Below are positions 31,001 to 40,555 of a stretch of DNA of 64,000 bases, piece after piece (position 1 is the stretch's first letter; each line of letters starts with the position of its first letter). Made by a program: the position numbers and the translations under genes. Below the pieces are notes generated by a model. That model saw nothing but the letters and a program-made list of their open reading frames with translations, had not been told where the DNA came from and searched no databases. The stretch is from Spirochaetaceae bacterium. Lineage in GTDB: Bacteria; Spirochaetota; Leptospiria; Leptospirales; Leptonemataceae. The stretch is from NCBI GenBank assembly GCA_002729885.1, contig PBUB01000029.1, forward strand, positions 1-64,000. Direction: 5' to 3'.

Positions 31001-33416
31001 CTTTTCGGCCATTCAGGTATTCGCATTCTCCCAGGTTGCGAAGAATCTCCATGCGAAGATCCGCGGGAATGGCAGCGGAGCGCTGATGTAATGTATCTCT
31101 GGCAATTCCAAAATGTATAATTGCTTCGTCGTAGGCGCTGGATTTCCTTTCTCTCCTGCCAGCCTGGACATTCAATCGGGCAATTTGCAGTTTCTCTTCA
31201 TCGTCCTGAACAAGGTTACGGCCTCGATTGTAATGAGCTACGATGGTGCCGATCTTTTCCTCAATCTGCTGAAAGTCGGATTCTCGAACTATCAGTCTTG
31301 CGGTTTGCAGGTTCAGCTCTTCAAATTTTCGAGACGGAATCTGATTGAGTACCGCTTCATGCACCCGGTCGTGGGAAAAACCATAGGCCACTTTCGCAAT
31401 GCTTTCGCGCGTGCTATCTTCGCTCACATATTTGTAGGATTCATTCAATGGATAGATCAGATCCCGTGCCGAAAGCTCCTGTAATTGCCTTGCTGTATGC
31501 AATACATCCTGTTCAAGAATTCCGGAAAGCAAAGTAAGATCGAAGCGACTGCCGAGGCAGGCGGCCGCCTCCAGGGTGGATTTCAATTCATCCAGATCTT
31601 CAATTCGAGCAGCCAGAAGTTCTGCAGCGGATGCGGTGAGCCCATCCGTGCGAATTCGTGCCATTTCTATGTGCCACTGGCCGTTGCTGCGGTCCTGGCG
31701 AATCCAGCCACGATTGTAAGAAGATTCCAGATACTGGCGGGCAATGAATGGATTCCCTTCGCTTTTTTTATAAAGAGCATCGGCCAGCTGATTGACAGTT
31801 TCTGCCATGGAGTCCGCCGGATCCATGCGAAGGGTGTCCATGAGAAGCATGCGTAGATCCCGTGGCCCAAGTGGCTGCAACTGAATTGTTTCAGTAGAGA
31901 TACCATGCTGACGGTAGCTTTCCATAGCTCTGGTTAGCGGATGGAGGTCATTCACCTCGTTGTCACGGTAGGTGCCCAGTATAGAAAGATTGCTGCCAGA
32001 ATCCAGAAGTAGATCCTGAATCAAATCCAGGGAAGCAAGGTCGGCCCATTGCAAATCATCCAGTACAAAGACCAGAGGCATCTCATCAAAGGCGGATAGG
32101 AATCCCAGAATGGTCAGTCTGAATCGAACCCTTTCTTCCTCCGGTGCCAGCTCCTGCAATTCTGGTTGAGGTCCCAGCAGCTGACTCAAAGCAGGAACCA
32201 GTTCTAGCAGAGCCTGCCCGTTGCCTCGCAGCTTTTGAAGCATTGTATTTTTCCAGGTCTGAACGGAAGCGTTATCCAGGGAAAGCAGGCTTTCGGCGAT
32301 CAAAGACAGACCCTGGGAAATCGCATAATACGGTATGTCTTTTTTATCTGGTTCGAACTTCCCGGGTAGAAAGAATCCGTTTCTTTCCGCCACATTTCTT
32401 CGTAATTCTTGAATAAGCGAAGACTTCCCCGAACCGGATGGTCCGGTTACCAGAACCAGGGTAGGACTGTTTTCCAGAGCTGAATGTATTTGCTGCAACT
32501 CTCTTTGCCGACCGTAAAGTTTCTGTGGAATGGTTAATCCCCGGGGAAAATCCAGTTGTCCTGTTTCAAAGGGTGGTATTTGATTCTTTCCTTCCAGAAG
32601 CTGCAGGCATTTTTTTAGATCCTGCGCAAGTCCCATGGCTGTCTGGTATCGCGCATCCGGATCGCGACTCATTAGCTTTTGTACTATGTCGTTTACGATG
32701 GCAGGAACAAAGTTTCCGTTTCGGTCCTTCTGTATGGGAGCAGGTGTACTGGCCAGATGCGCATGTATGAGTTGAAGCGAATCCTTTAGCGGATACGGCG
32801 GCTGTCCTGTAATCAGTTCATAGAATGTGGCACCCAGGGAGTAAAGATCGCTTCTGTGATCTACCCTTCGATTGGTGCGGCCGGTCTGCTCCGGGGCCAT
32901 ATAGAGTAGGGTTCCTTCCAGTCTTTCTGCCTGCAGCGCTGCATCATTTCTGGATACCAATCGGGAAGCGATTCCATAATCAATAATGGCCGGATGTAAT
33001 GTTCGAGGATCCAGAATAATGTTCTGCGGCTTGATATCGCGGTGAACAATCCCCGTTTCGTGGATGATATCCAGTCCCAGCGCAATTCTAAGAGTGCCCT
33101 CCAGCAGTTTCTTCAAAGAGTCCGGCAGCCACTGACTCAAGGGAACCCCGCCGGTATCTTTCATCACCAGAGCCGGGCCCTGGGCCGTTTCTACCAGGTC
33201 CAGGTATGGCGCAATATCAGAGGGAAGGGAGGATCCGATGGAATACTCCCTGCGTAAACGGGCCCGGAATTCCGGTAATAGATGGCGGGCATTGCCGGTT
33301 TTGATAATCACCAGGCACTGGTCTGATGCCCTGCGCGCCCGGTAAATCAGGGAGTCCGCCCCTTCATAGATGGCTTCCTGAAATTCATATCCTGGCAGGC
33401 TTCTTGGATCCAGCAT
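28020..33416 (-). CDS. Ser/Thr kinase - AAA ATPase - GAF - class III cyclase multidomain signalling protein (1798 aa)
   Basis: Kinase GIVHRDIKPQNIILD + IIDYGIAS + LLYMAPEQTGR; P-loop LVLVTGPSGSGKSSLIQEL; GAF ALCIPILLKGEVSSLMYLE; cyclase LFSDIRAFTSLSES, DKYIGDAVMALF, GTVIGDTVNTASRLESLN. Confidence 0.95.
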   Translation of the reverse strand: MLDPRSLPGYEFQEAIYEGADSLIYRARRASDQCLVIIKTGNARHLLPEFRARLRREYSIGSSLPSDIAPYLDLVETAQGPALVMKDTGGVPLSQWLPDSLKKLLEGTLRIALGLDIIHETGIVHRDIKPQNIILDPRTLHPAIIDYGIASRLVSRNDAALQAERLEGTLLYMAPEQTGRTNRRVDHRSDLYSLGATFYELITGQPPYPLKDSLQLIHAHLASTPAPIQKDRNGNFVPAIVNDIVQKLMSRDPDARYQTAMGLAQDLKKCLQLLEGKNQIPPFETGQLDFPRGLTIPQKLYGRQRELQQIHSALENSPTLVLVTGPSGSGKSSLIQELRRNVAERNGFFLPGKFEPDKKDIPYYAISQGLSLIAESLLSLDNASVQTWKNTMLQKLRGNGQALLELVPALSQLLGPQPELQELAPEEERVRFRLTILGFLSAFDEMPLVFVLDDLQWADLASLDLIQDLLLDSGSNLSILGTYRDNEVNDLHPLTRAMESYRQHGISTETIQLQPLGPRDLRMLLMDTLRMDPADSMAETVNQLADALYKKSEGNPFIARQYLESSYNRGWIRQDRSNGQWHIEMARIRTDGLTASAAELLAARIEDLDELKSTLEAAACLGSRFDLTLLSGILEQDVLHTARQLQELSARDLIYPLNESYKYVSEDSTRESIAKVAYGFSHDRVHEAVLNQIPSRKFEELNLQTARLIVRESDFQQIEEKIGTIVAHYNRGRNLVQDDEEKLQIARLNVQAGRRERKSSAYDEAIIHFGIARDTLHQRSAAIPADLRMEILRNLGECEYLNGRKVVAQEFFDQILKDSRSQLDKLKVYEFKIALLSSDGHQQEAVSLGIQALKKAGHAISPLKDAQRDSLIKSSIKDARKIPELVRKKRKKEPDAQSRLIARIFSQTITPAFLTRSDRLPSLVFALLDWSEKKGPFPETAVALVVLGTLSCEHLRNYEQGQNMGRMAQDLVERFNARELRGRVNYYYLSSIHSWSESIQSRLPLYERAYDQCLESGDLPFAALCVFEMLSQRLLYCNESLDDLDRLYEKYDAAIGRTGQSSIQELFGLVRQALHSLKGASRQKDRLRGDFFDEKKAQSGWQNTGASRSLFYLELYRRWLSTLFFQESREPGKISGSEAPLSHYDALFRDYLTFIQRMILDKKSGVPPELKPLLEKMENLEQSCADNFALFRAHLQAESAWQEQRIPDAMTAFDRACQRSRKSGPVLLAGFMQERTAHFYLELRKPVFASIYAKRALDFYRRLKSHAQIEQTERLLDEIRLLHEELAREMSFDAESLDTLTESAARDVALLDPSSGRSIQSDVTSGESGSELDLESVMRTAAIVSSEIELDQLLRKLMHSLIESAGARKVVLLEKSSDDYLIRAMQDGDQEPLVGELRKADPQQDIPESILRYTDRTLKSTVLDNASQEGSFTEDPYIQARNVSSALCIPILLKGEVSSLMYLEHSTTRGAFSPHRVRVLNLLGAQIATSLENARLYEDVKEALQQEQKARKSEERINTVIRRFVPDEFLKILGVESFSEIKLGENIEREMTVLFSDIRAFTSLSESMTPEDTFRFINSYLSRIGPLVRESGGFIDKYIGDAVMALFEKPDQAIRAARAMMLELASYNDHRKLSGYDPVRIGIGVHTGVLRLGIIGEEGRIEGTVIGDTVNTASRLESLNPGYGTSIIVSDATRSFMKDSSLFHFRALDRVRVKGKSRDLWIYELQLNPASEANRELYDRALQAYQDASLSEAREHFLKLKAECPDDPVIQFYLDRIHRLEEHGIPENWEGIENLTKK

Positions 33417-33861
33417 TGCAGAAATTGTGTGCTCTCTGCGTGCGCAGTCTATCTAAAAAATGGGCTACCTGGATGACCGGAGTGGGCGGGGCAGGAAGGA
33501 ATGTTTCATTCATTGGTGGATGTGCGGGTGCCGCGCAGCCGGATCTTTTGGGCTGAGAATTACATGAATCATTATACAGGGTACCGGGGTATTGTATATG
33601 ACTCTACAAACTGCAGTAAGACGAAGTTAGTGCGGCTGGTTAGTCCTTGCGGAGTAGGTATTTTCTCCTGATCGCGCGAAAGTGCATCGCAATTATTCCA
33701 CATGGAAAAAAGTTCTATTCTTCTCTGCCCAGGCTTTGCATCTGGGCTTCCAGCTTCAGCGATTCCTTCGGTGAAATTGAAATCTGGCGATCCTCAGAAA
33801 CGAGATTCCGGTCATTTGATTCGTCCGCAGCACCGGAGGAAGCTGGTCAGAGGTCGAAGCT

Positions 33862-35556
33862 ATGAAAGAGAATCTTCCAATCACCGATTATGAAAACGAA
33901 GTTCGTCCCGGGGATGTGCTTATCTCCCGCACGGATTTGAAAGGGCGCATAACATATGCAAGTCCGGACTTTGCTCGTATTTCGGAATTCCAGGTAGATG
34001 AAATGGTGGGAAAGGCTCATAACATCATTCGCCATCCAGATGTGCCACCGGCTATTTTTGCCAATCTATGGGAAACCATCAAGCAGGGAAAAACCTGGAA
34101 CAATATTGTAAAGAATCGGGCAAAGAGCGGAAACTTCTACTGGGTGGATGCCACCGTAAGTCCGGTGTACAGAAAAGGAGAAATGGTAGGCTTTGTTTCC
34201 GTGCGAAAGGCAGCAAGCAGTGACCAGAGAGTCAGGGCCAGCAGGTTATATGAAGCCTTCTGGAAAAGCGAGAGGTCTGGAAATAGACTGCTTAAAGGTC
34301 CTGCCTCCCTTATGCGAAGGACGATTATACTTTCCGGGATGTTTTTTACCTCCACTGTTCTGGCGGCCATCTCTATGGAATCCAGTATTCGCATTCCAGC
34401 GTTGGCACTTTCTGCTATATCCCTGGTGATGGCCATTTTCGCTTTTATCCGGTTCTCTCTTCGGCTCAAGCGGGAGATTCTCGTAAGCACCGATCGTCTG
34501 CAAAAGATCCTGAGCGGAGGTCTGTTCAATGCATCTGAGTCCCGTTCCCTTGCTTCCTGCTGCGCGGAAATGCAGCAGGCAACTTTTACAGGGAGAAGCC
34601 TGGCAATCAATCAGTGGGGACTGCTCTATCAAATCCAGAAGAATACCGAGACCTGGGAGCAATTATCCAGCGAATTGAATCGCACCGCGGATCTGGTAAG
34701 CGAATGGACCACTCAACAGGCTTCTGCCACTGAAGAATCCTCGGCAGCCATTACTCAGCTGGACTCCAGTATGGAAAGAATCTCGGAATTCGCAAGCAGG
34801 CAAAGCAAGGATATGGAACAGATAAGCGAAAACCTGAAACTTCTACAGAGTAGTATGGAACAATCCCATGATAGCGTTCAGAGCCTTTCGTCGGAAGCCA
34901 GCGAAACACAGCAGGTGGCCTCGGATGGTTCGGCCAGGATGCAGGAAACCACCCGTTCCATGGAAAGCATCGCCAACAGCGCGCGGGAAATACAATCCAT
35001 TACCCAGATTATTACCGGAATTTCCGAACGAGTAAATCTGCTTTCTCTAAATGCATCCATCGAATCTGCCAGGGCAGGCGAAATGGGCCGGGGTTTTGCT
35101 GTGGTGGCCGAGGAGATTTCCAGGCTGGCCGAACAGACTGCGGCTTCTGTAAAGGAGATCTCGGCTCACCTGGAAAGAACTGCGCATCAGATTACTTCGG
35201 GTTCGGAGCAGGTCCGAGGGCTGGCCGGGTTGTTCCAGGGCATTCGAGGATCGGTGGAGCGAATGAACTCCATGACTTCGGATGTGCTTAACGAGATGGA
35301 TCAGGGAACCAGGCAGGTACAGAAAATTGCGGTGTCCGGGGATGAGGTTAGCAGCTTTGCCGGTGAGATTTTTGATGCGGTGAAAGAGCAGCGGACCGGG
35401 GCCAGGGAGCTGAGCCATTCCGTTTCCGGGATTGCAGACCGGGAAGAGGAGTTGTCCCGCCAGGCAGAAGCGCTGAAAGAATATGCCAACAGGGCAGCCC
35501 GAGGGGCTGGAACGGTGCATAATCTCACCGAATATTTCTCGGTGGATCCGGAATAG
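33862..35556 (+). CDS. PAS-domain methyl-accepting chemotaxis protein (Aer-like)
   Basis: [41 protein letters not shown] hairpin [41 protein letters not shown]. Confidence 0.94.
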   Translation: MKENLPITDYENEVRPGDVLISRTDLKGRITYASPDFARISEFQVDEMVGKAHNIIRHPDVPPAIFANLWETIKQGKTWNNIVKNRAKSGNFYWVDATVSPVYRKGEMVGFVSVRKAASSDQRVRASRLYEAFWKSERSGNRLLKGPASLMRRTIILSGMFFTSTVLAAISMESSIRIPALALSAISLVMAIFAFIRFSLRLKREILVSTDRLQKILSGGLFNASESRSLASCCAEMQQATFTGRSLAINQWGLLYQIQKNTETWEQLSSELNRTADLVSEWTTQQASATEESSAAITQLDSSMERISEFASRQSKDMEQISENLKLLQSSMEQSHDSVQSLSSEASETQQVASDGSARMQETTRSMESIANSAREIQSITQIITGISERVNLLSLNASIESARAGEMGRGFAVVAEEISRLAEQTAASVKEISAHLERTAHQITSGSEQVRGLAGLFQGIRGSVERMNSMTSDVLNEMDQGTRQVQKIAVSGDEVSSFAGEIFDAVKEQRTGARELSHSVSGIADREEELSRQAEALKEYANRAARGAGTVHNLTEYFSVDPE

Positions 35557-35766
35557 GCCGAATCCCGGAAACCCGGGACTACGGCAGGCCAATCTGCGAA
35601 AGATCAGCCCTGGCGTATTCATCTCCCGGCTATGAATGGGATGTCCGGAGGGGTAGAAATTGCCTTTTTTGGTCCCGGGCCCTCATGGATATCATTTTCA
35701 CTGGTCTCCAGAAAATGGAAACTGTCCACGAAAACAGTGTAGATCGGGCTACGAAATGTTTGCGCT

Positions 35767-37386
35767 ATGACGGCCATGGAAGAGAGTCGCCTTATGTCCC
35801 CACCCGCTGCCTCCGTAGAAACCGGGCCACTGGTCCAACTTCTGGATGCTACCAGCAGTCCTTTTGATGTTTCCATCGCTTCGGCCAGAACCTGTTACTC
35901 CTCTAAAGGTCTGGTATACCCGGACCAGGTATCGTCCAACGAAAAATCCAGAGCATTGCGGGATCGAATCGCCAGCAGTACACTGAAGGCGGGACATCTT
36001 ACAACCAGGCAGCATCCTCAGTTTATTTTCGCAATAGATCGAATCAGCAGGCAATTGATCTGGAGCTTTTTGCACTCCCATCCCTACTATAATTCAGAAC
36101 AGGTATCTCAAAGATACGTAGAAGTTAAGCCGGACCAGTTCTACTATCCCGGGTCGTTGCAGGACGGCAGGAGTAAAGCCTACGAAATCTATAATTCCGT
36201 GATTCGAAAGTCCTGCGATGCCTATTTCCATCTAATGGATTTACTGGAGGAGCCTGCATCGAACATCTATTTCCAGGTGTTTCGGGCCCGGGCGAACAAG
36301 CCAGACAAATGGAAGAATGCCATTCATAAAAAGACCATGGAAGTGGCGCGCTACGTGTTGCCCACGGCAACCTATGCCTATCTATATCACAGTATCAATG
36401 GCCTGACTTTGCACCGCTATCGTCGCCTGTGTCAGGCATGCGATGTGCCGGAGGAAGCCAGACTGCTGGTGGAGCGCATGTGGCAGCAGGTGGAGCAGTC
36501 GGACCCTCTGTATGCTGCCGAGATGGCCGACCCCATGCCGCTGGAAGAAACCACCGAATACCAGTTCTTCGCATCGTTCTTTCTGGAAAGGGATGAGAAG
36601 CAAATAACATCACAATTCCTGCAGGAATATGATGATCGCATGGACGGCAGGTTCTCGCGCCTGGCAGGTTATACTTCCAATGCCTCGGAGGTAATCGGGG
36701 ATGCTGTGCGAGCTGTGCTGGGCATTCCGTCCTCGGAACTTTCCGATTCAGAAGCGATTGAACTTGTCCTGAGGCCATCTCGTAATCGTCATCTGGGTTC
36801 TACTCTCAACGAAAGCACATTGTCCAGGATTACCCGGGCTCTGTTCAACGTATCCTACACCTTTCAAAAGAAGATTTCGCATACAGCCGACTCTCAGGAT
36901 CAAAGACATAGAATGGTTCCTGGCTCCAGACCCATTCTAATGCGACACTTTACCGGAAAGCCAGACTACATTGTGCCAGAATTGATCCAGAAATCGGATG
37001 TGGCCATGGACTATTACAGTCGCATTATGGAAGAGATCTTTTCTGGCATCGAGCAATTCCTGGAAGCAGGGGGCACAGAAGAGGAAGCGTCCTACCTTCT
37101 TCCCAATGCATTTCCCATTCGCTTTTACGAATCTGGCGATCTTCTGAATCTGCATCATAAATGGAAGGCCAGAACCTGCTATAACGCTCAGGAAGAGATC
37201 TTTCGCGCATCCGTGCAGGAGTTGCAACAGATAAGCGAAGTGCATCCCGATGTGGTGCAATGGATCCTGGCGCCCTGCGCCCTGCGAAAGGATGCGGGTA
37301 CAACTCCCTATTGCCCGGAGGGCGATCGATTCTGCGGGATTCCAGTCTGGAATCAGGGAATTGAAAAGTACGATCGCGTAATCTAA
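35767..37386 (+). CDS. Tandem ThyX-like (flavin-dependent thymidylate synthase-like) protein
   Basis: 539 aa; N-half GHLTTRQHPQFIFAIDRISRQLIW...YYNSEQVSQRYVEV and ARYVLPTATYAYLYHSINGLTLHRY; C-half DQRHRMVPG, SYLLPNAFPIRFYESGDLLNLHHKWKARTCYNAQEEI. Confidence 0.75.
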   Translation: MTAMEESRLMSPPAASVETGPLVQLLDATSSPFDVSIASARTCYSSKGLVYPDQVSSNEKSRALRDRIASSTLKAGHLTTRQHPQFIFAIDRISRQLIWSFLHSHPYYNSEQVSQRYVEVKPDQFYYPGSLQDGRSKAYEIYNSVIRKSCDAYFHLMDLLEEPASNIYFQVFRARANKPDKWKNAIHKKTMEVARYVLPTATYAYLYHSINGLTLHRYRRLCQACDVPEEARLLVERMWQQVEQSDPLYAAEMADPMPLEETTEYQFFASFFLERDEKQITSQFLQEYDDRMDGRFSRLAGYTSNASEVIGDAVRAVLGIPSSELSDSEAIELVLRPSRNRHLGSTLNESTLSRITRALFNVSYTFQKKISHTADSQDQRHRMVPGSRPILMRHFTGKPDYIVPELIQKSDVAMDYYSRIMEEIFSGIEQFLEAGGTEEEASYLLPNAFPIRFYESGDLLNLHHKWKARTCYNAQEEIFRASVQELQQISEVHPDVVQWILAPCALRKDAGTTPYCPEGDRFCGIPVWNQGIEKYDRVI

Positions 37387-37393
37387 GCTTCTT

Positions 37394-38470
37394 ATGGAAA
37401 CCAGCCATCAGCCTGTGATGCTCGCAGAAGTGCTATCCCTGGCCGGGGAAGCATTTCAATTTCAGAAGCAGCAACCGGGCCAGGGAGCATTTCAAATTCT
37501 GGATGGGACTCTGGGTGCTGGTGGTCACAGTCTTAGCCTTGCACGTGCCTATCCGGATGCTTGCCTGCTTATGGGGGACCGGGATAGCCGGATGATTGAG
37601 CGAGCCAGGCAGAACTTTGAAAAGGCAGGTATGGACCCGGGTCAGGATCGATTCTCCTGGCAACGAAGTAGAGCATCTGAAATTGATGCGAAAGCGCATC
37701 GTAGCAAACGTTGCGCTGCTGACTATCAGGGACTGGATTTCGCACTTCTGGATCTGGGAATTTCCATGTTACATTTGAAGGAGTTTCAGGGAGGATTCTC
37801 CTATGAGGATGAATCTCTGGACATGAGACTGGATGAAGATCTGGAAACCAGCGCCAGTGATCTCATCAATGAGCTTCCGGAAAAAGAGCTGGCCGATCTA
37901 ATCTACAAATACGGCGAAGAGAGGGCTTCCAGGAAGATTGCTCATCGAATCGTGCAGTCCCGACCTGTGCAAAGTGCAACCAGATTGGCTGAAATCATTG
38001 CCAGAGCTGTACCGGGCCCAAGAAATCGAGCGCATCCTGCGCGAAAGACCTTCCAGGCGTTGCGAATCGCAGTAAACGATGAGTTACAGGAGGCGGAGCT
38101 GGCTGCCAGGAATCTTTCTTCTCAACTTAGTCCCGGTGGCATTCTGGCAATCATTACCTTTCATTCCCTGGAAGATCGCATCATCAAGCAATGCTTTGCC
38201 GAACTCTGTGGGGCAGAACCTGGAGTGTCTCGTTACGATGCGCCGGTAGCCCCCTTACCCAGGGCCGCTCCTGAATTCGAAAAGGCCATCCGTAAATCCA
38301 TGGCTCCATCCTCTGAAGAGCTGGAACAAAACCAGGCATCCAGATCGGCCCGGCTAAGGGCTATTCGGCGAATCCATCCGAAAGAGCCGGCCAGCGGGCA
38401 GGGAAAGTCCCTGGAAAAGACTGAATCTGAGCAAGGACGCAGTGCATCCGGGGGGGATTATGAAAATTAA
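37394..38470 (+). CDS. rsmH: 16S rRNA (cytosine1402-N4)-methyltransferase RsmH/MraW
   Basis: HQPVMLAEVL; DGTLGAGGHS; LLDLGISMLHL; GGILAIITFHSLEDRIIK. Confidence 0.95.
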   Translation: METSHQPVMLAEVLSLAGEAFQFQKQQPGQGAFQILDGTLGAGGHSLSLARAYPDACLLMGDRDSRMIERARQNFEKAGMDPGQDRFSWQRSRASEIDAKAHRSKRCAADYQGLDFALLDLGISMLHLKEFQGGFSYEDESLDMRLDEDLETSASDLINELPEKELADLIYKYGEERASRKIAHRIVQSRPVQSATRLAEIIARAVPGPRNRAHPARKTFQALRIAVNDELQEAELAARNLSSQLSPGGILAIITFHSLEDRIIKQCFAELCGAEPGVSRYDAPVAPLPRAAPEFEKAIRKSMAPSSEELEQNQASRSARLRAIRRIHPKEPASGQGKSLEKTESEQGRSASGGDYEN

Positions 38471-39074
38471 GCTTCGCTATCCTGCTCTGGCCCTGGGCAT
38501 CGTTGCCTTCTTCGGTGGCATATACGCTTACATTTCTATGAATATTGAAGCATCCCTGCTGGAGCGAGAGATTCGTCTGGCCCGTTATGAAAAAAGGGAC
38601 TGGGAAAGAAAGAATTCGGCTATCCGTGCAGAAGTGGCAAGGTTGGAAGGGGAAGGTTACGAAACCATCTACTGGAAGCTGTATGGAGCACTTCCTTTCT
38701 ATGAAGACAATACTATCATCTATGTAGACCTGGAATCTCTAAAACCAGGACCCGGATTCTATCGAACAACTGTGGAAGGTCCGGAGGAAGCTACCGATTC
38801 CGAGCAAGAGGATGATGAACCGTCACTGGAAAATGAAGGAGGCGAAAATAATCCTGAAGGCGGCAATGGCGAACGCGGCGAAAGGGATAGCGGCAACAGT
38901 CGAAACGGAGAGGAGACAGGCGAAAACGGACCTTCCAGGAGAAATACCAGAGAAAGCCATCGTAATGTTGAAGGGTACACGGATGGCAGTCCATCGCAGC
39001 AACCGGGGCACTCCTCCTCCCAACAGAACCAGGAGCCCACTACCGCCGATCGTATCAGGGCATGGTTTGAATGA
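38460..39074 (+). CDS. FtsL-like single-pass membrane protein with acidic/Asn/Gly-rich tail
   Basis: Position between rsmH and murE; MKIKLRYPALALGIVAFFGGIYAYISM TM then coiled-coil LLEREIRLARYEKRDWERKNSAIRAEVARLE; overlaps rsmH by 11 nt. Confidence 0.6.
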   Translation: MKIKLRYPALALGIVAFFGGIYAYISMNIEASLLEREIRLARYEKRDWERKNSAIRAEVARLEGEGYETIYWKLYGALPFYEDNTIIYVDLESLKPGPGFYRTTVEGPEEATDSEQEDDEPSLENEGGENNPEGGNGERGERDSGNSRNGEETGENGPSRRNTRESHRNVEGYTDGSPSQQPGHSSSQQNQEPTTADRIRAWFE

Positions 39075-40555
39075 AACTGGACGAGCTGATTCAAAATCTG
39101 CAGACGGGTGGAGGCCCGTCCGGTCCGGAATTTGAAATTCTGGGTGATGCTTCCAGCGTGGAGGTGGATCGAATCACCGACGATTCCCGTGAGTTAACAT
39201 CCAACAGTGTATTTGCCATTACTGCGCTTTCCCGGCAGCATCTTGAATCTGCCCTTTTAAAGAAGCCTGCACTTATCATCGCTCCCCCGGTAATGCGAAA
39301 CAGCCAGGATTTGAAACTCTTCGCACAAGAAGGTGCGGTGCTTCTGGGAAAGAGACCTGCCAGAAGCAGACCGGAATGGATACTTGCTCGACTGGCCGGT
39401 ATCTTTTACCAGCATCCGGACCGAAAGATTCAAATTACTGCAGTAACAGGCACAAATGGAAAGACCAGCATCAGTAGAATGCTCTATCATGCCTGGAAGA
39501 GTGCAGGGGAAAACTGCGGCGTTATTGGAACCCTGGGGGCCACTTATATTTCCGGTGGAGAGGAAATCCAGATTCATACCGGCTATACCACTCCCAGAAG
39601 CTATCAGCTACTGGCATTGTTAAAAGGAATGTCTGATCGAGGAGTCCAAAAAGTGGCTCTGGAGGCCAGTTCCGAAGCGCTGGCCCTGGGTAGATTGGAA
39701 ACCATCCATCTACATCAGGCGATATTCTGCGGTCTTTCTGTGGATCATCTGGATTATCACAGGACCATGAGCCGATATTTTATGGCGAAGATTCATCTTT
39801 TTACTCTTCTTGCGCGAAGTAAGGGAACGGCAATTATTCAGGATCTGTCCGGACAGGAAACCGATCTCCATGCGAAAAAGATTCATAGGTATTTAGAGCG
39901 TACGAATACTGAGTATCGCATCATTGATAGCTTTCATGAATTTAAACTAAATGCTCCTGTAGAATTCAATCAGAGAAATGCCAATCTGGCCTGGCAGGCC
40001 AGCGGACTTGAATTCAACGAGAATATGTTTGCAAGTATGCCGGATGTACCCGGTAGAATGAACAGGATTGCCGTTCAGAAAAACGTAGATGCCATTATTG
40101 ACTATGCTCATACTCCGGATGCTCTGCGTAGAATTCTGGAACAACTGAAAGAACAGGGCTATGATCAATTGATCTGTGTATTTGGATGCGGCGGAAACCG
40201 GGACTCTTCCAAGAGAGTCCTCATGGGTCGGGCCGCCATGGAGCTGGCTACTGAAGTTATTGTTACCGATGACAACCCCAGAAAAGAAGATCCATCCCGG
40301 ATTCGAAGCCAGATAATGAAAGCCAGAGAACTACCGGATCTAAAGCCTGCATATCGCAGATTGCTGGAAATCCCGGACAGAAGGGAGGCCATACAGCAAG
40401 CTCTGGAAATGGCATCCAGCGAAACGGCCAGTGGCTTGCGCGCATGCGTACTGATTGCAGGCAAAGGTCATGAGGATTATCAGATTTACGGAACAGAAAA
40501 GAAGCATTTCTCGGACTATGAAGTGGTGGAAGATTCCATAAAGGAAAAGCAATGA
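39071..40555 (+). CDS. murE: UDP-N-acetylmuramoylalanyl-D-glutamate ligase MurE (DNPR motif suggests meso-DAP type)
   Basis: AVTGTNGKTSISRML; VFGCGGNRDSSKR; VTDDNPRKEDPS; IAGKGHEDYQ. Confidence 0.95.
   Translation: MKLDELIQNLQTGGGPSGPEFEILGDASSVEVDRITDDSRELTSNSVFAITALSRQHLESALLKKPALIIAPPVMRNSQDLKLFAQEGAVLLGKRPARSRPEWILARLAGIFYQHPDRKIQITAVTGTNGKTSISRMLYHAWKSAGENCGVIGTLGATYISGGEEIQIHTGYTTPRSYQLLALLKGMSDRGVQKVALEASSEALALGRLETIHLHQAIFCGLSVDHLDYHRTMSRYFMAKIHLFTLLARSKGTAIIQDLSGQETDLHAKKIHRYLERTNTEYRIIDSFHEFKLNAPVEFNQRNANLAWQASGLEFNENMFASMPDVPGRMNRIAVQKNVDAIIDYAHTPDALRRILEQLKEQGYDQLICVFGCGGNRDSSKRVLMGRAAMELATEVIVTDDNPRKEDPSRIRSQIMKARELPDLKPAYRRLLEIPDRREAIQQALEMASSETASGLRACVLIAGKGHEDYQIYGTEKKHFSDYEVVEDSIKEKQ

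Noticed and set aside
35560-35630. Hairpin-rich stretch after the MCP gene (tcccgg-aaac-ccggga...) considered as a riboswitch
   Set aside because: No match to any riboswitch consensus I could recall, and no clear expression platform; at most a weak terminator-like hairpin
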